A DNA stretch of 64,000 nucleotides from Gammaproteobacteria bacterium (lineage in GTDB: Bacteria > Pseudomonadota > Gammaproteobacteria > S012-40), in NCBI GenBank assembly GCA_029881255.1, contig JAOUMY010000015.1:22747-86746 (forward strand). Direction: 5' to 3'. The stretch's first letter is position 1, and each line of letters begins with the position of its first letter. Below are positions 46,851-55,942 of this stretch, one piece after another. The position numbers and the translations under genes are program-made. The notes under the pieces are model-generated. The model was not told the DNA's origin. It was given only the letters and a program-made list of their open reading frames with translations, and ran no database searches.

Positions 46851-47279
46851 TTAGTTCAGATTGACGCAGGGATCAGCGACCACAGGAGCAGCATTAACTG
46901 CGCCTTCTTTCATAGAAAATAATTGATCGGCGCCAGCAGCAACCGCGGTAACGCAGTTGGCGTCCGCGTAAAACTGGTATTGAACATCGGCATTCGTGTC
47001 ACCATCAAAATCGGCAGAGTCACAAATACCGTTCGCCGCGCCACATGTCATATCGATAATCTTGCTGATGAATGTCGTCCAGGTCGGTGTATCCAGATCG
47101 GCGGCTACGGAAACCGTGTAGGCAGACATCACGCCTCCACGAGTACCCGCTTGCGCCGCTGCGACGGCGTCGGTTTTCAAATCGACAAATCGCGGCGCAG
47201 CAATGGCCGCAATAATCGCTAATACGATTATGATGATAACCAGTTCTATGAGGGTCATACCTGATTGCTGCTTCTTCAC
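46851..47279 (-). CDS. mshA: Major pilin MshA, copy 1
   Basis: A 142-residue type IV pilin with a GTG start (AGGG 8 bp upstream), a short leader MKKQQSG and mature N-terminus MTLIELVIIIIVLAIIAAIA with Glu5. The globular part has MTCGAANGIC and later NCVTAVAAG and DPC, giving two likely disulfides. It is near-identical in its first 60 residues to copy 2 at 47642, with more divergence toward the C-terminus. Confidence 0.92.
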   Translation of the reverse strand: MKKQQSGMTLIELVIIIIVLAIIAAIAAPRFVDLKTDAVAAAQAGTRGGVMSAYTVSVAADLDTPTWTTFISKIIDMTCGAANGICDSADFDGDTNADVQYQFYADANCVTAVAAGADQLFSMKEGAVNAAPVVADPCVNLN

Positions 47280-47641
47280 ACTCGTTACCCTTAAGCCACG
47301 TATTCCATCTTCTACTCGCGTATCCCCTGAAATTGGTATTGGAGATTACGTTAGTTACATTCTTAAAACTAATTAACGACACAAGTTACCGAATACCTTA
47401 GTGAAGCGGCCTAAAAAAACAAAAAATGTGACATATTCGGCAATTTTTTCACTTTAAAAAATATCGAATGGACGAATGGAACAGGTTTTAAAAGAAAAAT
47501 TGTAGCCTTTTCAAAGAAGAAACCTATGTTTTAAAGATGCAAACAGGGATTACGACTGAATTGTTGTGATCAGCTTTGAGCTAACTATTGCCAAGCATAG
47601 TAAGCACATTTGTTATTAGAAAAGCATCTGAAGAAAAATGA
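47280..47641. other. Intergenic region between the two mshA genes
   Basis: About 360 AT-rich bases with no ORF. Its length and T-rich composition suggest that copy 1 has its own promoter. One possible -35 (TTGAAA on the minus strand) lies near 47515. No clear terminator follows copy 2. Confidence 0.45.
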
Positions 47642-48085
47642 CTAGCGTAGTTCGATACAGGCGTCAGCGGCGATGGGTGCGGCGTTTATCGCTCCCAGGC
47701 GAAAGGCAAATACCAGATCGGCACCTGCAGCAATGGCAGTGGTACATGTTGCGTCTGAATAGAATTGATATTGAAGATCGGCGTTGGCGCCCACATCGGT
47801 ATCGAAATCTGCCGAATCGCAGATGCCGTTCGCAGCGCCACAGTTCATGTCTATGATTTTACTGATATATGTGGTCCATGTCGGAGTACCGAGATCTGCA
47901 CCAACAGAAACGGTATAAGCCGACATCATACCGCCACGCGTCCCTGCCTGAGCGGCGGCAACGGCGTCGGTTTTGATGTCTACAAATCGGGGCGCAGCGA
48001 TGGCGGAAATAATCGCCAGCACAATAATGATGATGACCAGTTCGATCAAGGTCATGCCCGATTGCTTTTTATGACTTTTCCCCAT
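47642..48085 (-). CDS. mshA: Major pilin MshA, copy 2
   Basis: A 147-residue type IV pilin with leader MGKSHKKQSG and mature MTLIELVIIIIVLAIISAIA with Glu5. The body parallels copy 1: the same PRFVD(I/L)KTDAVAAAQAGTRGG segment, a GAANGICDSADFD motif and C-terminal ADACIELR. It has a short acidic insertion (TDVGANADL) relative to copy 1. Tandem pilins may be alternative or co-assembled subunits. Confidence 0.92.
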   Translation of the reverse strand: MGKSHKKQSGMTLIELVIIIIVLAIISAIAAPRFVDIKTDAVAAAQAGTRGGMMSAYTVSVGADLGTPTWTTYISKIIDMNCGAANGICDSADFDTDVGANADLQYQFYSDATCTTAIAAGADLVFAFRLGAINAAPIAADACIELR

Positions 48086-48208
48086 TAAATCTAAAACCTT
48101 AATTATTACGACTAAACCGAATCTTGCTCCGGCACTAATATTAACGACACGTTTTCATATTTATTTAGCCAATATCTCACAATTATTACGCAAGCCTGTG
48201 AAAAGAAG

Positions 48209-49444
48209 TCATTTTATAGCGCCTAGCAGACTGATCATGGGGAGAAATACACCCAGCGCCAGAATGGTCACAATGACGGCGATAAAGATAATAATAAGCG
48301 GCTCCAGGGCGGCAGAAAGCATCTTGATCGACTGATCAATCTCCCGTTCATAATATTCCGCTACCTCTGTGAGCATTTCATCCAGGGTTCCTGACTCTTC
48401 GCCGACATGAATCATTTGAATCACAATTGAGGGAAATATGCCTGCATGTGTAGCCGCGCGGGTAACACTTTCACCACGCTCTACCCGTGAGTGCATCGTC
48501 GCGATCTGCTGCTCCATATACAGATTGCCGACCACAGGACCAATGATTCTGAGACTTTGCTCCATAGGCACGCCAGCGCGATAGGTAATCGACATCGCAT
48601 GAGCGAATCGACTGACGCTGCTTTGCTTAAGCAAGCTGCCCACAACGGGAATACGGTATTGTCGACGGTGCCAGAAGAAGCGACCTTCGTAGGTGCTAAG
48701 CCAGGCACGCATCAGCACAATAAAACCAAGCAGACCACCCGCCACGTAATAGCCATACATGCGCGTATATTCAGAAAATGAAATCAGTATGCGCGTCGCA
48801 ATCGGTAGCGTGGCGTTGAAGTTTTTGTACAGCTCGACAAAGGCCGGTAACACAAAAAGATTCGCCACAACCAAACCAATGGTAACCACAATCATAACGG
48901 TGATGGGATACATCAATGCGGATTTTACTTTGTCCCGCGTGTCTTTTTCTTTTTGTAAGTAGTAGGCAATTGCACTGAAGATTTCATCCAGCTTGCCAGA
49001 GGTTTCACCTATACGTACCAAACTAATATATAGCCGGGAGAAAACATCATTTTGTCTCTGCATCGCGCCGGTGAGGTCGTAGCCTTCATCAAGACTGCGC
49101 CGTATACCTTGTATTGCTTTTTTCAGACGTTTGTTTTCACTGGTCTCGACCAGTCCATCGAGGGCGCTTAGAATCGGTACCGAGGATTTGGTAAGCGTAT
49201 ACATTTGCCGACTGAAAAATATCAGGTCATCAATTTTGAGTTTGTTGCGACCAAACCCTATTGCAGAACCAGACTCTCGCCCGTTATCTTTCACATGCTG
49301 CGGAGGCACGTCAGCATTAATGGCAATAGGTATAATACCGGAGGCTTGCAAATGCTTCGCGACAGCTTCCTTGCTATTGGCCTCAAGTTGACCAATCACT
49401 TTTTGCCCGGAGCGATTTCTTCCCTGATATCTAAAGATTGCCAT
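48209..49444 (-). CDS. mshG: MSHA platform protein MshG (PilC/GspF type)
   Basis: The 411-residue inner-membrane protein has two repeated GspF halves (about 68-190 and 270-395) with FFSRQMYTLTKSSVPILSAL and RFAHAMSITYRAGVPMEQSL motifs, and helices near 172-194, 225-245 and 378-402. It couples the ATPase to pilin insertion. It follows mshE by 9 bp. Confidence 0.93.
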   Translation of the reverse strand: MAIFRYQGRNRSGQKVIGQLEANSKEAVAKHLQASGIIPIAINADVPPQHVKDNGRESGSAIGFGRNKLKIDDLIFFSRQMYTLTKSSVPILSALDGLVETSENKRLKKAIQGIRRSLDEGYDLTGAMQRQNDVFSRLYISLVRIGETSGKLDEIFSAIAYYLQKEKDTRDKVKSALMYPITVMIVVTIGLVVANLFVLPAFVELYKNFNATLPIATRILISFSEYTRMYGYYVAGGLLGFIVLMRAWLSTYEGRFFWHRRQYRIPVVGSLLKQSSVSRFAHAMSITYRAGVPMEQSLRIIGPVVGNLYMEQQIATMHSRVERGESVTRAATHAGIFPSIVIQMIHVGEESGTLDEMLTEVAEYYEREIDQSIKMLSAALEPLIIIFIAVIVTILALGVFLPMISLLGAIK

Positions 49445-49453
49445 CGTCTTCCT

Positions 49454-51136
49454 CTACGAAAGTCCCAGACGTATGACTTGTTCGACCGTCGTAATTCCCT
49501 TGGCGGCCATTTGTAATGCCGTTGTTTGCAGGCGCTTAAACCCCTTTTGTTGTCGCGCCAATTCTGCGAATTTGTCGATATCGGCTGCCTGAATGGCGCG
49601 CACCAGCTCAGGTTCCATCATCAGCATTTCATACACCGCGACACGCCCCGAATAACCCAGGTTCTGACATTTTACGCAGCCGCTACCCTGCTTGAAGGCA
49701 AGCCCGTCGATTTGCTCACCCCAGATTGAACGCATCAATTCCGTTTGTTTTTCATCCGGCTGATAGTCCTGGCTGCAATGTTTGCAGATTCGTCGCAAAA
49801 GACGCTGCGCCAGGATACCCTGTAACGACGAGGCGATTAAATAGGGTTGTGCGCCCATGTCGAGCAAACGGGTTATGGTAGAAATCGCATCGTTGGTATG
49901 TAGCGTGGACAAAACAAGATGACCTGTCATTGCGGCCTTCATACCGATTTCGACGGTCTCCTTGTCGCGCATTTCACCAACCAGAATGATATCCGGATCT
50001 TGCCGCAAGAACGTCCGCAGCACATCGGAGAAATCGAGCCCGATTTTTGGATTGACCTGTACTTGTATAATTCCGGGTAAGCGATATTCGATGGGATCTT
50101 CCACCGTGAGTATCTTGACATCCGGCTTGTTGATTTCGCTAAGCGCGCCGTAGAGCGTTGTTGTTTTACCGCTACCCGTAGGACCGGTAACCAGCAACAT
50201 ACCCTGGGCGGCAGAAGTCAGCTTTCTTACCTGCTCCAGTATGGCGCCCGTCATTCCGGTTTGTTCAAGATTGAGAATATCCTTTGATTGATCAAGCAAG
50301 CGCATCACGGCTGACTCGCCGTAATAGGCTGGCACCGTCGAGAGACGAACATCGATATCCGAATTTTTTATTCGTATCTGAAAGCGCCCGTCTTGTGGCA
50401 ATCGTTTTTCCGAAATATCCAGACTGGCCATCAGCTTTAGGCGTGAGATCAAGGCAGCACAAAGTTTTTTGTCTGCCACTGCCTGCTCGGTTAACACACC
50501 GTCCTGACGCAAACGGATAGTGAATTTTTCTGCTCCCGGTTCGATGTGAATATCAGAGGCGTTTACCGCAATAGCGTCTTCAAACATGGTATGTAAAAAC
50601 TTGGCTACCGGTGTCTCTCCGGTATTGACCGAGGTTTTTTCTTCCTTTACTGCATTGGCTTCGAGGTCGCGACCCAGTTCCGCAGCAAGGCCACGAATTT
50701 CAGAACCACGTCGGTAAACACTTTTAATGGTGTGCGTAATATCCTTACGCGGACCAATTGACGTAACAATGCGTTTGCCTAAAATTCTGGTCAGTTCATC
50801 GTAAGCATGTATATCGGTTGGATCGTCCATGACGACTTCAAAATGGGAATCGGTTTCGGCATAAACGAGACAGTTGTAATGACGGGACAACTGCTCCGGA
50901 AATTTTCTGGAAACATTGGGATTTAGCTTTAATTCGTTGAGATTGATTTTCGCGATGTTTAGTTGTTTTGCCAGTGCCTCAATCAAGGCATCTTCGTTAA
51001 GATGTCCGCCTGACAGCAGTTCCTGGCCGAGTTTTCGTCCAGATTTCTTCTGGGAATTCAGGGCGAGCTTGAGTTGCTTTTCGGTGATCACACCGCTTTG
51101 TAGCAACAGCTCACCCAACCGGAGACTTTTTGTCAT
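49454..51136 (-). CDS. mshE: MSHA extension ATPase MshE
   Basis: A 560-residue GspE/PilB-type ATPase. The N-terminus (RLGELLLQSGVITEKQLKLA, then LGQELLSGGHLNEDALIEAL) matches the tandem MshEN motif that binds c-di-GMP. The core has Walker A GPTGSGKTTTLYGAL, an Asp box (ILTVEDPIEYRLPG), Walker B IILVGEMRDKETVEIG and His box (TGHLVLSTLHTND). A C4 zinc site lies in CKHCSQDYQ and CVKCQNLGYSG. I start at the ATG giving MTKSLRLG; an upstream TTG would add 14 residues with no family match. It is the first gene of the cluster. Confidence 0.95.
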   Translation of the reverse strand: MTKSLRLGELLLQSGVITEKQLKLALNSQKKSGRKLGQELLSGGHLNEDALIEALAKQLNIAKINLNELKLNPNVSRKFPEQLSRHYNCLVYAETDSHFEVVMDDPTDIHAYDELTRILGKRIVTSIGPRKDITHTIKSVYRRGSEIRGLAAELGRDLEANAVKEEKTSVNTGETPVAKFLHTMFEDAIAVNASDIHIEPGAEKFTIRLRQDGVLTEQAVADKKLCAALISRLKLMASLDISEKRLPQDGRFQIRIKNSDIDVRLSTVPAYYGESAVMRLLDQSKDILNLEQTGMTGAILEQVRKLTSAAQGMLLVTGPTGSGKTTTLYGALSEINKPDVKILTVEDPIEYRLPGIIQVQVNPKIGLDFSDVLRTFLRQDPDIILVGEMRDKETVEIGMKAAMTGHLVLSTLHTNDAISTITRLLDMGAQPYLIASSLQGILAQRLLRRICKHCSQDYQPDEKQTELMRSIWGEQIDGLAFKQGSGCVKCQNLGYSGRVAVYEMLMMEPELVRAIQAADIDKFAELARQQKGFKRLQTTALQMAAKGITTVEQVIRLGLS

Positions 51137-51384
51137 GACTACCCGAGTCCAAAGAGGTGAATTTGCTATAGATACCAAGGGAGTAGCGACAAACCCGGAT
51201 GTTTTCTTGAATCCAACCCTGTGGACGGATTTCCGCAGGTATAGGAACGCTTATGCTGAGAATATCGCGTATATTCTTTAACTTACCTCAGACCAAAAAG
51301 CGATGCCCTAATCCTGATTTAAACAAGTCTGCCTAGACTGGCGAAGCACAAGCGCCAAAAATAAGAATACGGGAGGAAAATGGC

Positions 51385-51822
51385 ATGTTTTGCCAGCAAG
51401 GCTATACGAGCACGCAGATTCTGGCGGCGCTGCTAACCCTGGGCGTTATCTCCTCAACTTCCCTTCCCGCGCTGCAGCAAATCGTAAGCGAAGCGGACTA
51501 CCACGCGTTGGCGCGAGCAAAGCAAGCACTACATAGCGCCATACAAGTGAATGCGACACTCGCACATGGCGTGGGTAAAACAATCGAGATCGACGGTGAA
51601 ACGATTTTGACACGCAATGGTTATCCCCGAGCCTATTCCGAAAATCTACGCCGCTTAGCCACGCTCGAGGGTTTCGATATAGACGCGGAAGGCGATAAGG
51701 CTCGCATTTGGTCGCCAGGTCGACACTTCTGCCTGATCTACCAAGAACCCGCGCAAGATACCAACAAAACGCAATATCAACTGTCAGCGATTTATTCGGC
51801 TACAGAAAAGGAATGTGTTTAA
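51385..51822 (+). CDS. Degenerate pilin-like protein, divergent from mshE
   Basis: The 145-residue protein begins MFCQQGYTSTQILAALLTLG, a type IV pilin-like N-terminus: a short leader, a Gly, then a 20-residue hydrophobic helix. The usual Glu5 is Gln, and the first mature residue would be Tyr. A polar helix (EADYHALARAKQALHSAI) and a small domain follow, with two C-terminal cysteines (HFCLIY and KECV) that could form a pilin-type disulfide loop. GGGAGG lies about 8 bp upstream. It is on the opposite strand, 248 bp from mshE. It may be a minor pilin or assembly factor. Confidence 0.75.
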   Translation: MFCQQGYTSTQILAALLTLGVISSTSLPALQQIVSEADYHALARAKQALHSAIQVNATLAHGVGKTIEIDGETILTRNGYPRAYSENLRRLATLEGFDIDAEGDKARIWSPGRHFCLIYQEPAQDTNKTQYQLSAIYSATEKECV

Positions 51823-51919
51823 GCAAACCGTTACACGTAGTGATCATCCGGCAAACTTATTGGACTTACTGAAGAGATGTGACAACGAGGCAAAAGCGCA
51901 ACTCGTTGTCACTATGCTT

Positions 51920-52984
51920 TTAGGCTTCAAGCGCGACGACGGGCTCAAGGCAATAGTTGGGGGTCGAACGAGCAATTTCCAGTTCGGCCTCATTCATATC
52001 TGCCCCTATGTCACCAAACAAAGGCGTAGACAAGTATCGTTCTCCGGTGTCTGGAAGCATACACAAAATGTTGCTTCCTGCCGGTGCGGTTCTCGCCACT
52101 CTTAACGCGCCTGCCAGGGTTGCCCCTGCAGAAATACCAACAAAGATACCTTCTTTTTGCGCAAGGTCTTTGGAACAACGCATTGCGTCGGCGTTTTCAA
52201 TAGCGAGTAACTCATCAAAGCTGTGACTGTCGATCACTTCTCTCACCAACTCAGGTATAAAATCCGGCGTCCATCCCTGCATGGGATGGGGCGTAAAACT
52301 TGGGTGCGTAATATCGAGGCCATTCTCGTCATGAGGTTGCGCAATACCACTGGCAATTAATTGTGCCGATGCAGGCTCGCACACGATGATCCTGGTATTC
52401 GGACTCCTTTCACGGAGTACTCGCGAAACCCCGTTGACGGTTCCACCGGTGCCGGTTCCACTCACCCAGTAATCGAGTGAAATATCGGCGAAGTCTTCAA
52501 GTATCTCTTGTGCCGTGGTACGCATATGCATTTCCGCATTCGCTGGATTTTCGAATTGTTTGGATTGCCACCAACCATGTTTGCGCGCCAGTTCATCGGC
52601 CTTGGCCACCATACCGGTCCCTTTCGTTGCGGCAGGAGTCAGTATGACTTTTGCGCCCAGAAAGCGCATCAACTTGCGCCTTTCGACGCTAAAGGACTCA
52701 GCCATCGTGATAACCAGCGGATAGCCGCGCTCGGCGCAGACCATGGCCAGGCCAATTCCTGTATTCCCGCTGGTCGCCTCTACGATGGTTTGACCTGGTT
52801 TCAACACGCCCCGCTTTTCCGCATCTTCAATAACACCAAGAGCCAGGCGGTCCTTGACCGAGCCCATAGGATTAAACGATTCCGCCTTAACAAACACATC
52901 TACACCTTTTGGCGCCAGCTTGTTTATGCGTATCACTGGGGTATTTCCCACTAGTTGTAGAATACTGTCGTATCTCCGCGTCAC
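51920..52984 (-). CDS. cysK: Cysteine synthase (O-acetylserine sulfhydrylase)
   Basis: A PLP enzyme making cysteine from O-acetylserine and sulfide. The 354-residue protein has LVGNTPVIRIN, the PLP lysine Lys44 in NPMGSVKDRLA, the TSGNTGIGLAM loop at 71-81, GTGTGGTVNG and a serine cofactor site in GISAGATLAGA. The first half matches CysK/CysM equally; which isozyme it is cannot be settled by eye. The C-terminus extends about 30 residues beyond the usual end. It starts 428 bp from the DsrE-like gene. Confidence 0.9.
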   Translation of the reverse strand: MTRRYDSILQLVGNTPVIRINKLAPKGVDVFVKAESFNPMGSVKDRLALGVIEDAEKRGVLKPGQTIVEATSGNTGIGLAMVCAERGYPLVITMAESFSVERRKLMRFLGAKVILTPAATKGTGMVAKADELARKHGWWQSKQFENPANAEMHMRTTAQEILEDFADISLDYWVSGTGTGGTVNGVSRVLRERSPNTRIIVCEPASAQLIASGIAQPHDENGLDITHPSFTPHPMQGWTPDFIPELVREVIDSHSFDELLAIENADAMRCSKDLAQKEGIFVGISAGATLAGALRVARTAPAGSNILCMLPDTGERYLSTPLFGDIGADMNEAELEIARSTPNYCLEPVVALEA

Positions 52985-53412
52985 ATTTCTCTCCTATAAA
53001 GATGTTTTCGCCAAAACAGCGATGGATGATTCCTAATTATTGCGTTACTGATTCTGACAGTCGCAACGTTCTTTATCTGTGTATCTGTCCCTGATTCATT
53101 GATTATAGCTATAGACCTTAACGATATGCCAGCAGCGAACTAGGCCAACAAATATTGACGCAACTCACCTGCACCTCAAGGGTGATGGCCACATTGGGTT
53201 CCAATCATTTCCGGCATGGCAATCCGGCATAGTTTGTAATACAAACAATATCTATCAAAATACTATTTATGCACAAAAAGAAAAGTGTATTAAGTTGGGA
53301 GGGGGTATTCTGAGCGAATTTTTATAAGTGAGGATATGCGTCGTTTTATCCATAACTGTCGATAAAAAAAGTCCTGTTGCATGAACAGGACTTTTTTCCG
53401 AGATGTCGGTTT
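52985..53412. other. Intergenic region, with a strong hairpin at its right end
   Basis: About 430 bp with no supported gene. A nine-codon frame preceded by GAGGAT at 53336 ends at the left foot of the terminator; it is too short to call. The cysK promoter must lie here but no clear box pair was found. Confidence 0.45.
53364..53397 (-). terminator. Bidirectional terminator after the DsrE-like gene
   Basis: AAAAAAGTCCTGTT and AACAGGACTTTTTT form a perfect stem with a short loop and T runs on both strands, 16 bp after the DsrE-like stop codon. Confidence 0.9.
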
Positions 53413-53994
53413 TTACGGCTGGACGTAAGTGTAGCCCTGGCTCTGGAAATCCGATACTGCTGTCAAACCGGCGGTAACAAACTCAACACCCGCTACGATT
53501 TCGTTGGTTACATTACCCTGAGTCAACAAACCCTTGCTGATCAAAGATCTCGCAGCATTCTGACACATATAGAACTTAACACCTTTGTCTATCAGTTGAG
53601 TCACCTTACCTGCGAATGGATTATGTGTAGTATTGCTTAACATAAGCGGCGCACCAGCGGTATGTGCAATAACGGCTAATTCATAGTCACGACCGACTTG
53701 CATGCCGTGGGTAATTTCGTAGTCCTTAATCATGGAAAACAATTGTTGCAAGCCATAAGGACGTGTGCACTCAGAATTTGGCACGTTATCCATGCAATAT
53801 GCATTTACTTGCATCATTAGCTTTACGGACTTTTGGTTGTCAAGGCAGTGTGTTTTCTCTGCCGCACCGGGTCCAAATTCATCATTCAGTGACAAATTGT
53901 TTACCAGTCCGACTACGCAGCCTTCATCGGCTGAAGCGGTATTGACAACACCCAAGACCAGGATCGCTGTGACGATCAACAGTACCTTTTTCAT
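53413..53994 (-). CDS. Secreted DsrE-like protein
   Basis: The 193-residue protein has a cleavable signal (LLIVTAILVLGVVNTASA) and a DsrE/F-like alpha-beta domain: YELAVIAHTAGAPLML, then VTQLIDKGVKFYMCQNAARSL, where the Cys is in the position of the sulfur-relay Cys of DsrE-type proteins. Several other cysteines (GCVVG, HCLDN, YCMDN, ECTRP) may form disulfides in the periplasm. Function is unknown; periplasmic sulfur or thiol handling is possible. It is alone and followed by a strong terminator. Confidence 0.8.
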   Translation of the reverse strand: MKKVLLIVTAILVLGVVNTASADEGCVVGLVNNLSLNDEFGPGAAEKTHCLDNQKSVKLMMQVNAYCMDNVPNSECTRPYGLQQLFSMIKDYEITHGMQVGRDYELAVIAHTAGAPLMLSNTTHNPFAGKVTQLIDKGVKFYMCQNAARSLISKGLLTQGNVTNEIVAGVEFVTAGLTAVSDFQSQGYTYVQP

Positions 53995-54536
53995 CAGAAT
54001 ATATCTCCGTTATTAAATTATTTTGGAGCGCAATCTATCCTACGACATTGTTTCGCACTTATAACTGTTTTCTAAAAAAACACTAAGAATTAAGCCAAGA
54101 TAGTTAAAGGAAAAACAACGACATATTCCGGCAAGCAGCTCCGTACTTATACTTCATCCATATTACAAATACACGGCGTTATCCATGCAGATAAGACCAT
54201 TAACGTGGCTTTCACCTAGCCTCGTCAACGCGGCGAATCCTAGTGAAATATAAAATCCCTGTCAACGAAATATTTCCGTTATCTGTCTCGAATTAATTTT
54301 TCGCATATCGCTACTGAAAAAGACAAAATAACCAACAATTATGGTTTGTCAATATCTCCAATTTTTCTCATCACGGTATCAATATTTTGTGGCTGCTGTA
54401 GTGAATATTTGATTTATATTTCTGACATCTAAAAATAAATACCTTAGTATTTCATTTTTTTTCATTTCACAGCGATTGCTAGCATGAAACTGTCTTGACG
54501 GTTTAAGTAGGCATTTTTACTTGAGTGTGATGTTAA
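53995..54536. other. AT-rich intergenic region
   Basis: About 540 bp with no ORF with protein-like composition, tRNA or repeat. It separates the DsrE-like start from the 3' end of the Tat-signal gene and probably contains the DsrE-like promoter. Confidence 0.5.
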
Positions 54537-55589
54537 CTAGCCCATACTCGACAGCGTTTTCATAAATCGCTTTGGGTTGTCGCTAAATTCATCAAGTGCG
54601 TTCTGTACGCCGTTTTTTTTCATGTAGTCCAGTGAATGTTGGAATTCCGGAAGTTGCCTGCTCAGGCTGTTAGCATGTCTTGACAATTCTTCATCTCGCT
54701 CGTCAATTCCTCTTTCATGCAGAAAGTGTCTCGCCAGAATCACAGCGGCCGCCTCTGTCACCGTCTCACCGGAAAACCTCGCTATCGACTTCGCCTGTGC
54801 GCTATCCAATTTTTCTTTCAACTCACCCGCGTATTTCATCGCAGGGGTATGCGTAATCATGTGCAACAACTCGGAAAACGGCGATATCAGTGATGTCTCA
54901 CCTCGGATAACATAAATGAGTCTCTGATCTGGATTGAAAATATCGCCTACGGAAGAATTCACGTAATGGATAGCGCGATTGACAGCTTGAGCATTAATCA
55001 AATGGGGTTCCAAAAGATGACCTTTTGCGTCAACCGCATTCACCCGCAAAACAAAATATGTGTGTTTTCCGACAAGCGCGTAGTCACCGTCAACATCATC
55101 GAAGTCCATATTGATGTCTAAACGCGCCCAACGCATATTCAATTCATCAATGTCACGAATGGTGTGATTTAAATACGTTTGAACCGACTGACAATATTCA
55201 ATTAGTGGCTGCACAACAGAACTTTTATCAGGAACGCCATAGTGTTGATATGACCACGATAATCTATATTCTTCGTGCCATGCCTGGCCTGAGTTCATAA
55301 ACTCCTCCTGCAAAACTCGGAGGGCATTCTGATACTCCGGCGTAGTCTCATCCATCGCGGGCAATGGCATCTCTCGATGCAATGCCACAAAGACCTCCTC
55401 TACATAAGGACCATCAATACGTGGTCCAAATCCACTTTTATCGACAAAAGGTAATTTTCGCGAAAATAATTTTTGTGTGGATTGTTGCGTGGCAAAACTG
55501 GTTGGGATGGGTGATATAAACGCTGCCAGACCTAGTCCCATTGCTTTGACTAGTCTTCTGCGGCTTATGAGGTCTGCCTGGTTCGCCAT
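54537..55589 (-). CDS. Tat-signal protein of unknown function
   Basis: The 350-residue product begins with a twin-arginine-like signal (SRRRLVKAMGLGLAAFISP), suggesting export in a folded state. The mature part is helix-rich with no recognised family. Near residues 235-290 it has SPFSELLHMITHTPAMKYA followed after about 25 residues by GETVTEAAAVILARHF, which loosely recalls a zinc peptidase with two His and a downstream Glu but lacks HExxH. It is divergent from the TPR-barrel gene at 55943 across 353 bp. Confidence 0.75.
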   Translation of the reverse strand: MANQADLISRRRLVKAMGLGLAAFISPIPTSFATQQSTQKLFSRKLPFVDKSGFGPRIDGPYVEEVFVALHREMPLPAMDETTPEYQNALRVLQEEFMNSGQAWHEEYRLSWSYQHYGVPDKSSVVQPLIEYCQSVQTYLNHTIRDIDELNMRWARLDINMDFDDVDGDYALVGKHTYFVLRVNAVDAKGHLLEPHLINAQAVNRAIHYVNSSVGDIFNPDQRLIYVIRGETSLISPFSELLHMITHTPAMKYAGELKEKLDSAQAKSIARFSGETVTEAAAVILARHFLHERGIDERDEELSRHANSLSRQLPEFQHSLDYMKKNGVQNALDEFSDNPKRFMKTLSSMG

Positions 55590-55942
55590 TCAACATGTCC
55601 CCCGATGTTAAATTGTTCAATGGAAACCCTGATGCACTCTGGTTTCACGCGATTTTTGGCAATACTGAATATCTTAACGACAGGCCTGCTTTCTCCTTTA
55701 ATGCTGTCGCTTCTCGCATATAGTTACAGCTTGAATATAAAGACAATGACTACTTTTCTTGAGGAAATGATCTGCGCTTCCGTGCAACCATTAGTGTTGT
55801 CTCATCAAATTTTATGCCGGTTCACAAATTCTAATTCCCTTGTTTTTGCTTAACTAAATAGTTCTTTTGAATTAAGCAACACGCGCTATTTCATTCAAAT
55901 AGTTAACTTTTTCGTCTTTGAACCGATAAAGAAACATCAGCT
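55590..55942. other. Divergent intergenic region upstream of the TPR-barrel operon
   Basis: About 350 bp between the Tat-signal gene and the three-gene export operon. A plus-strand frame at 55605-55853 could encode 82 residues with one hydrophobic segment, but it lacks a ribosome site. AT-rich promoter-like sequence lies at 55850-55910. Confidence 0.45.

Noticed and set aside
53336..53397. Nine-codon plus-strand frame before a terminator, like a leader peptide
   Set aside because: It would lead into the back of the DsrE-like gene, so it has no target operon; the hairpin is explained as the terminator of that gene.
55605..55853. 82-residue plus-strand frame with a hydrophobic segment
   Set aside because: No ribosome site, atypical composition and no partner; the region is more likely promoter DNA.
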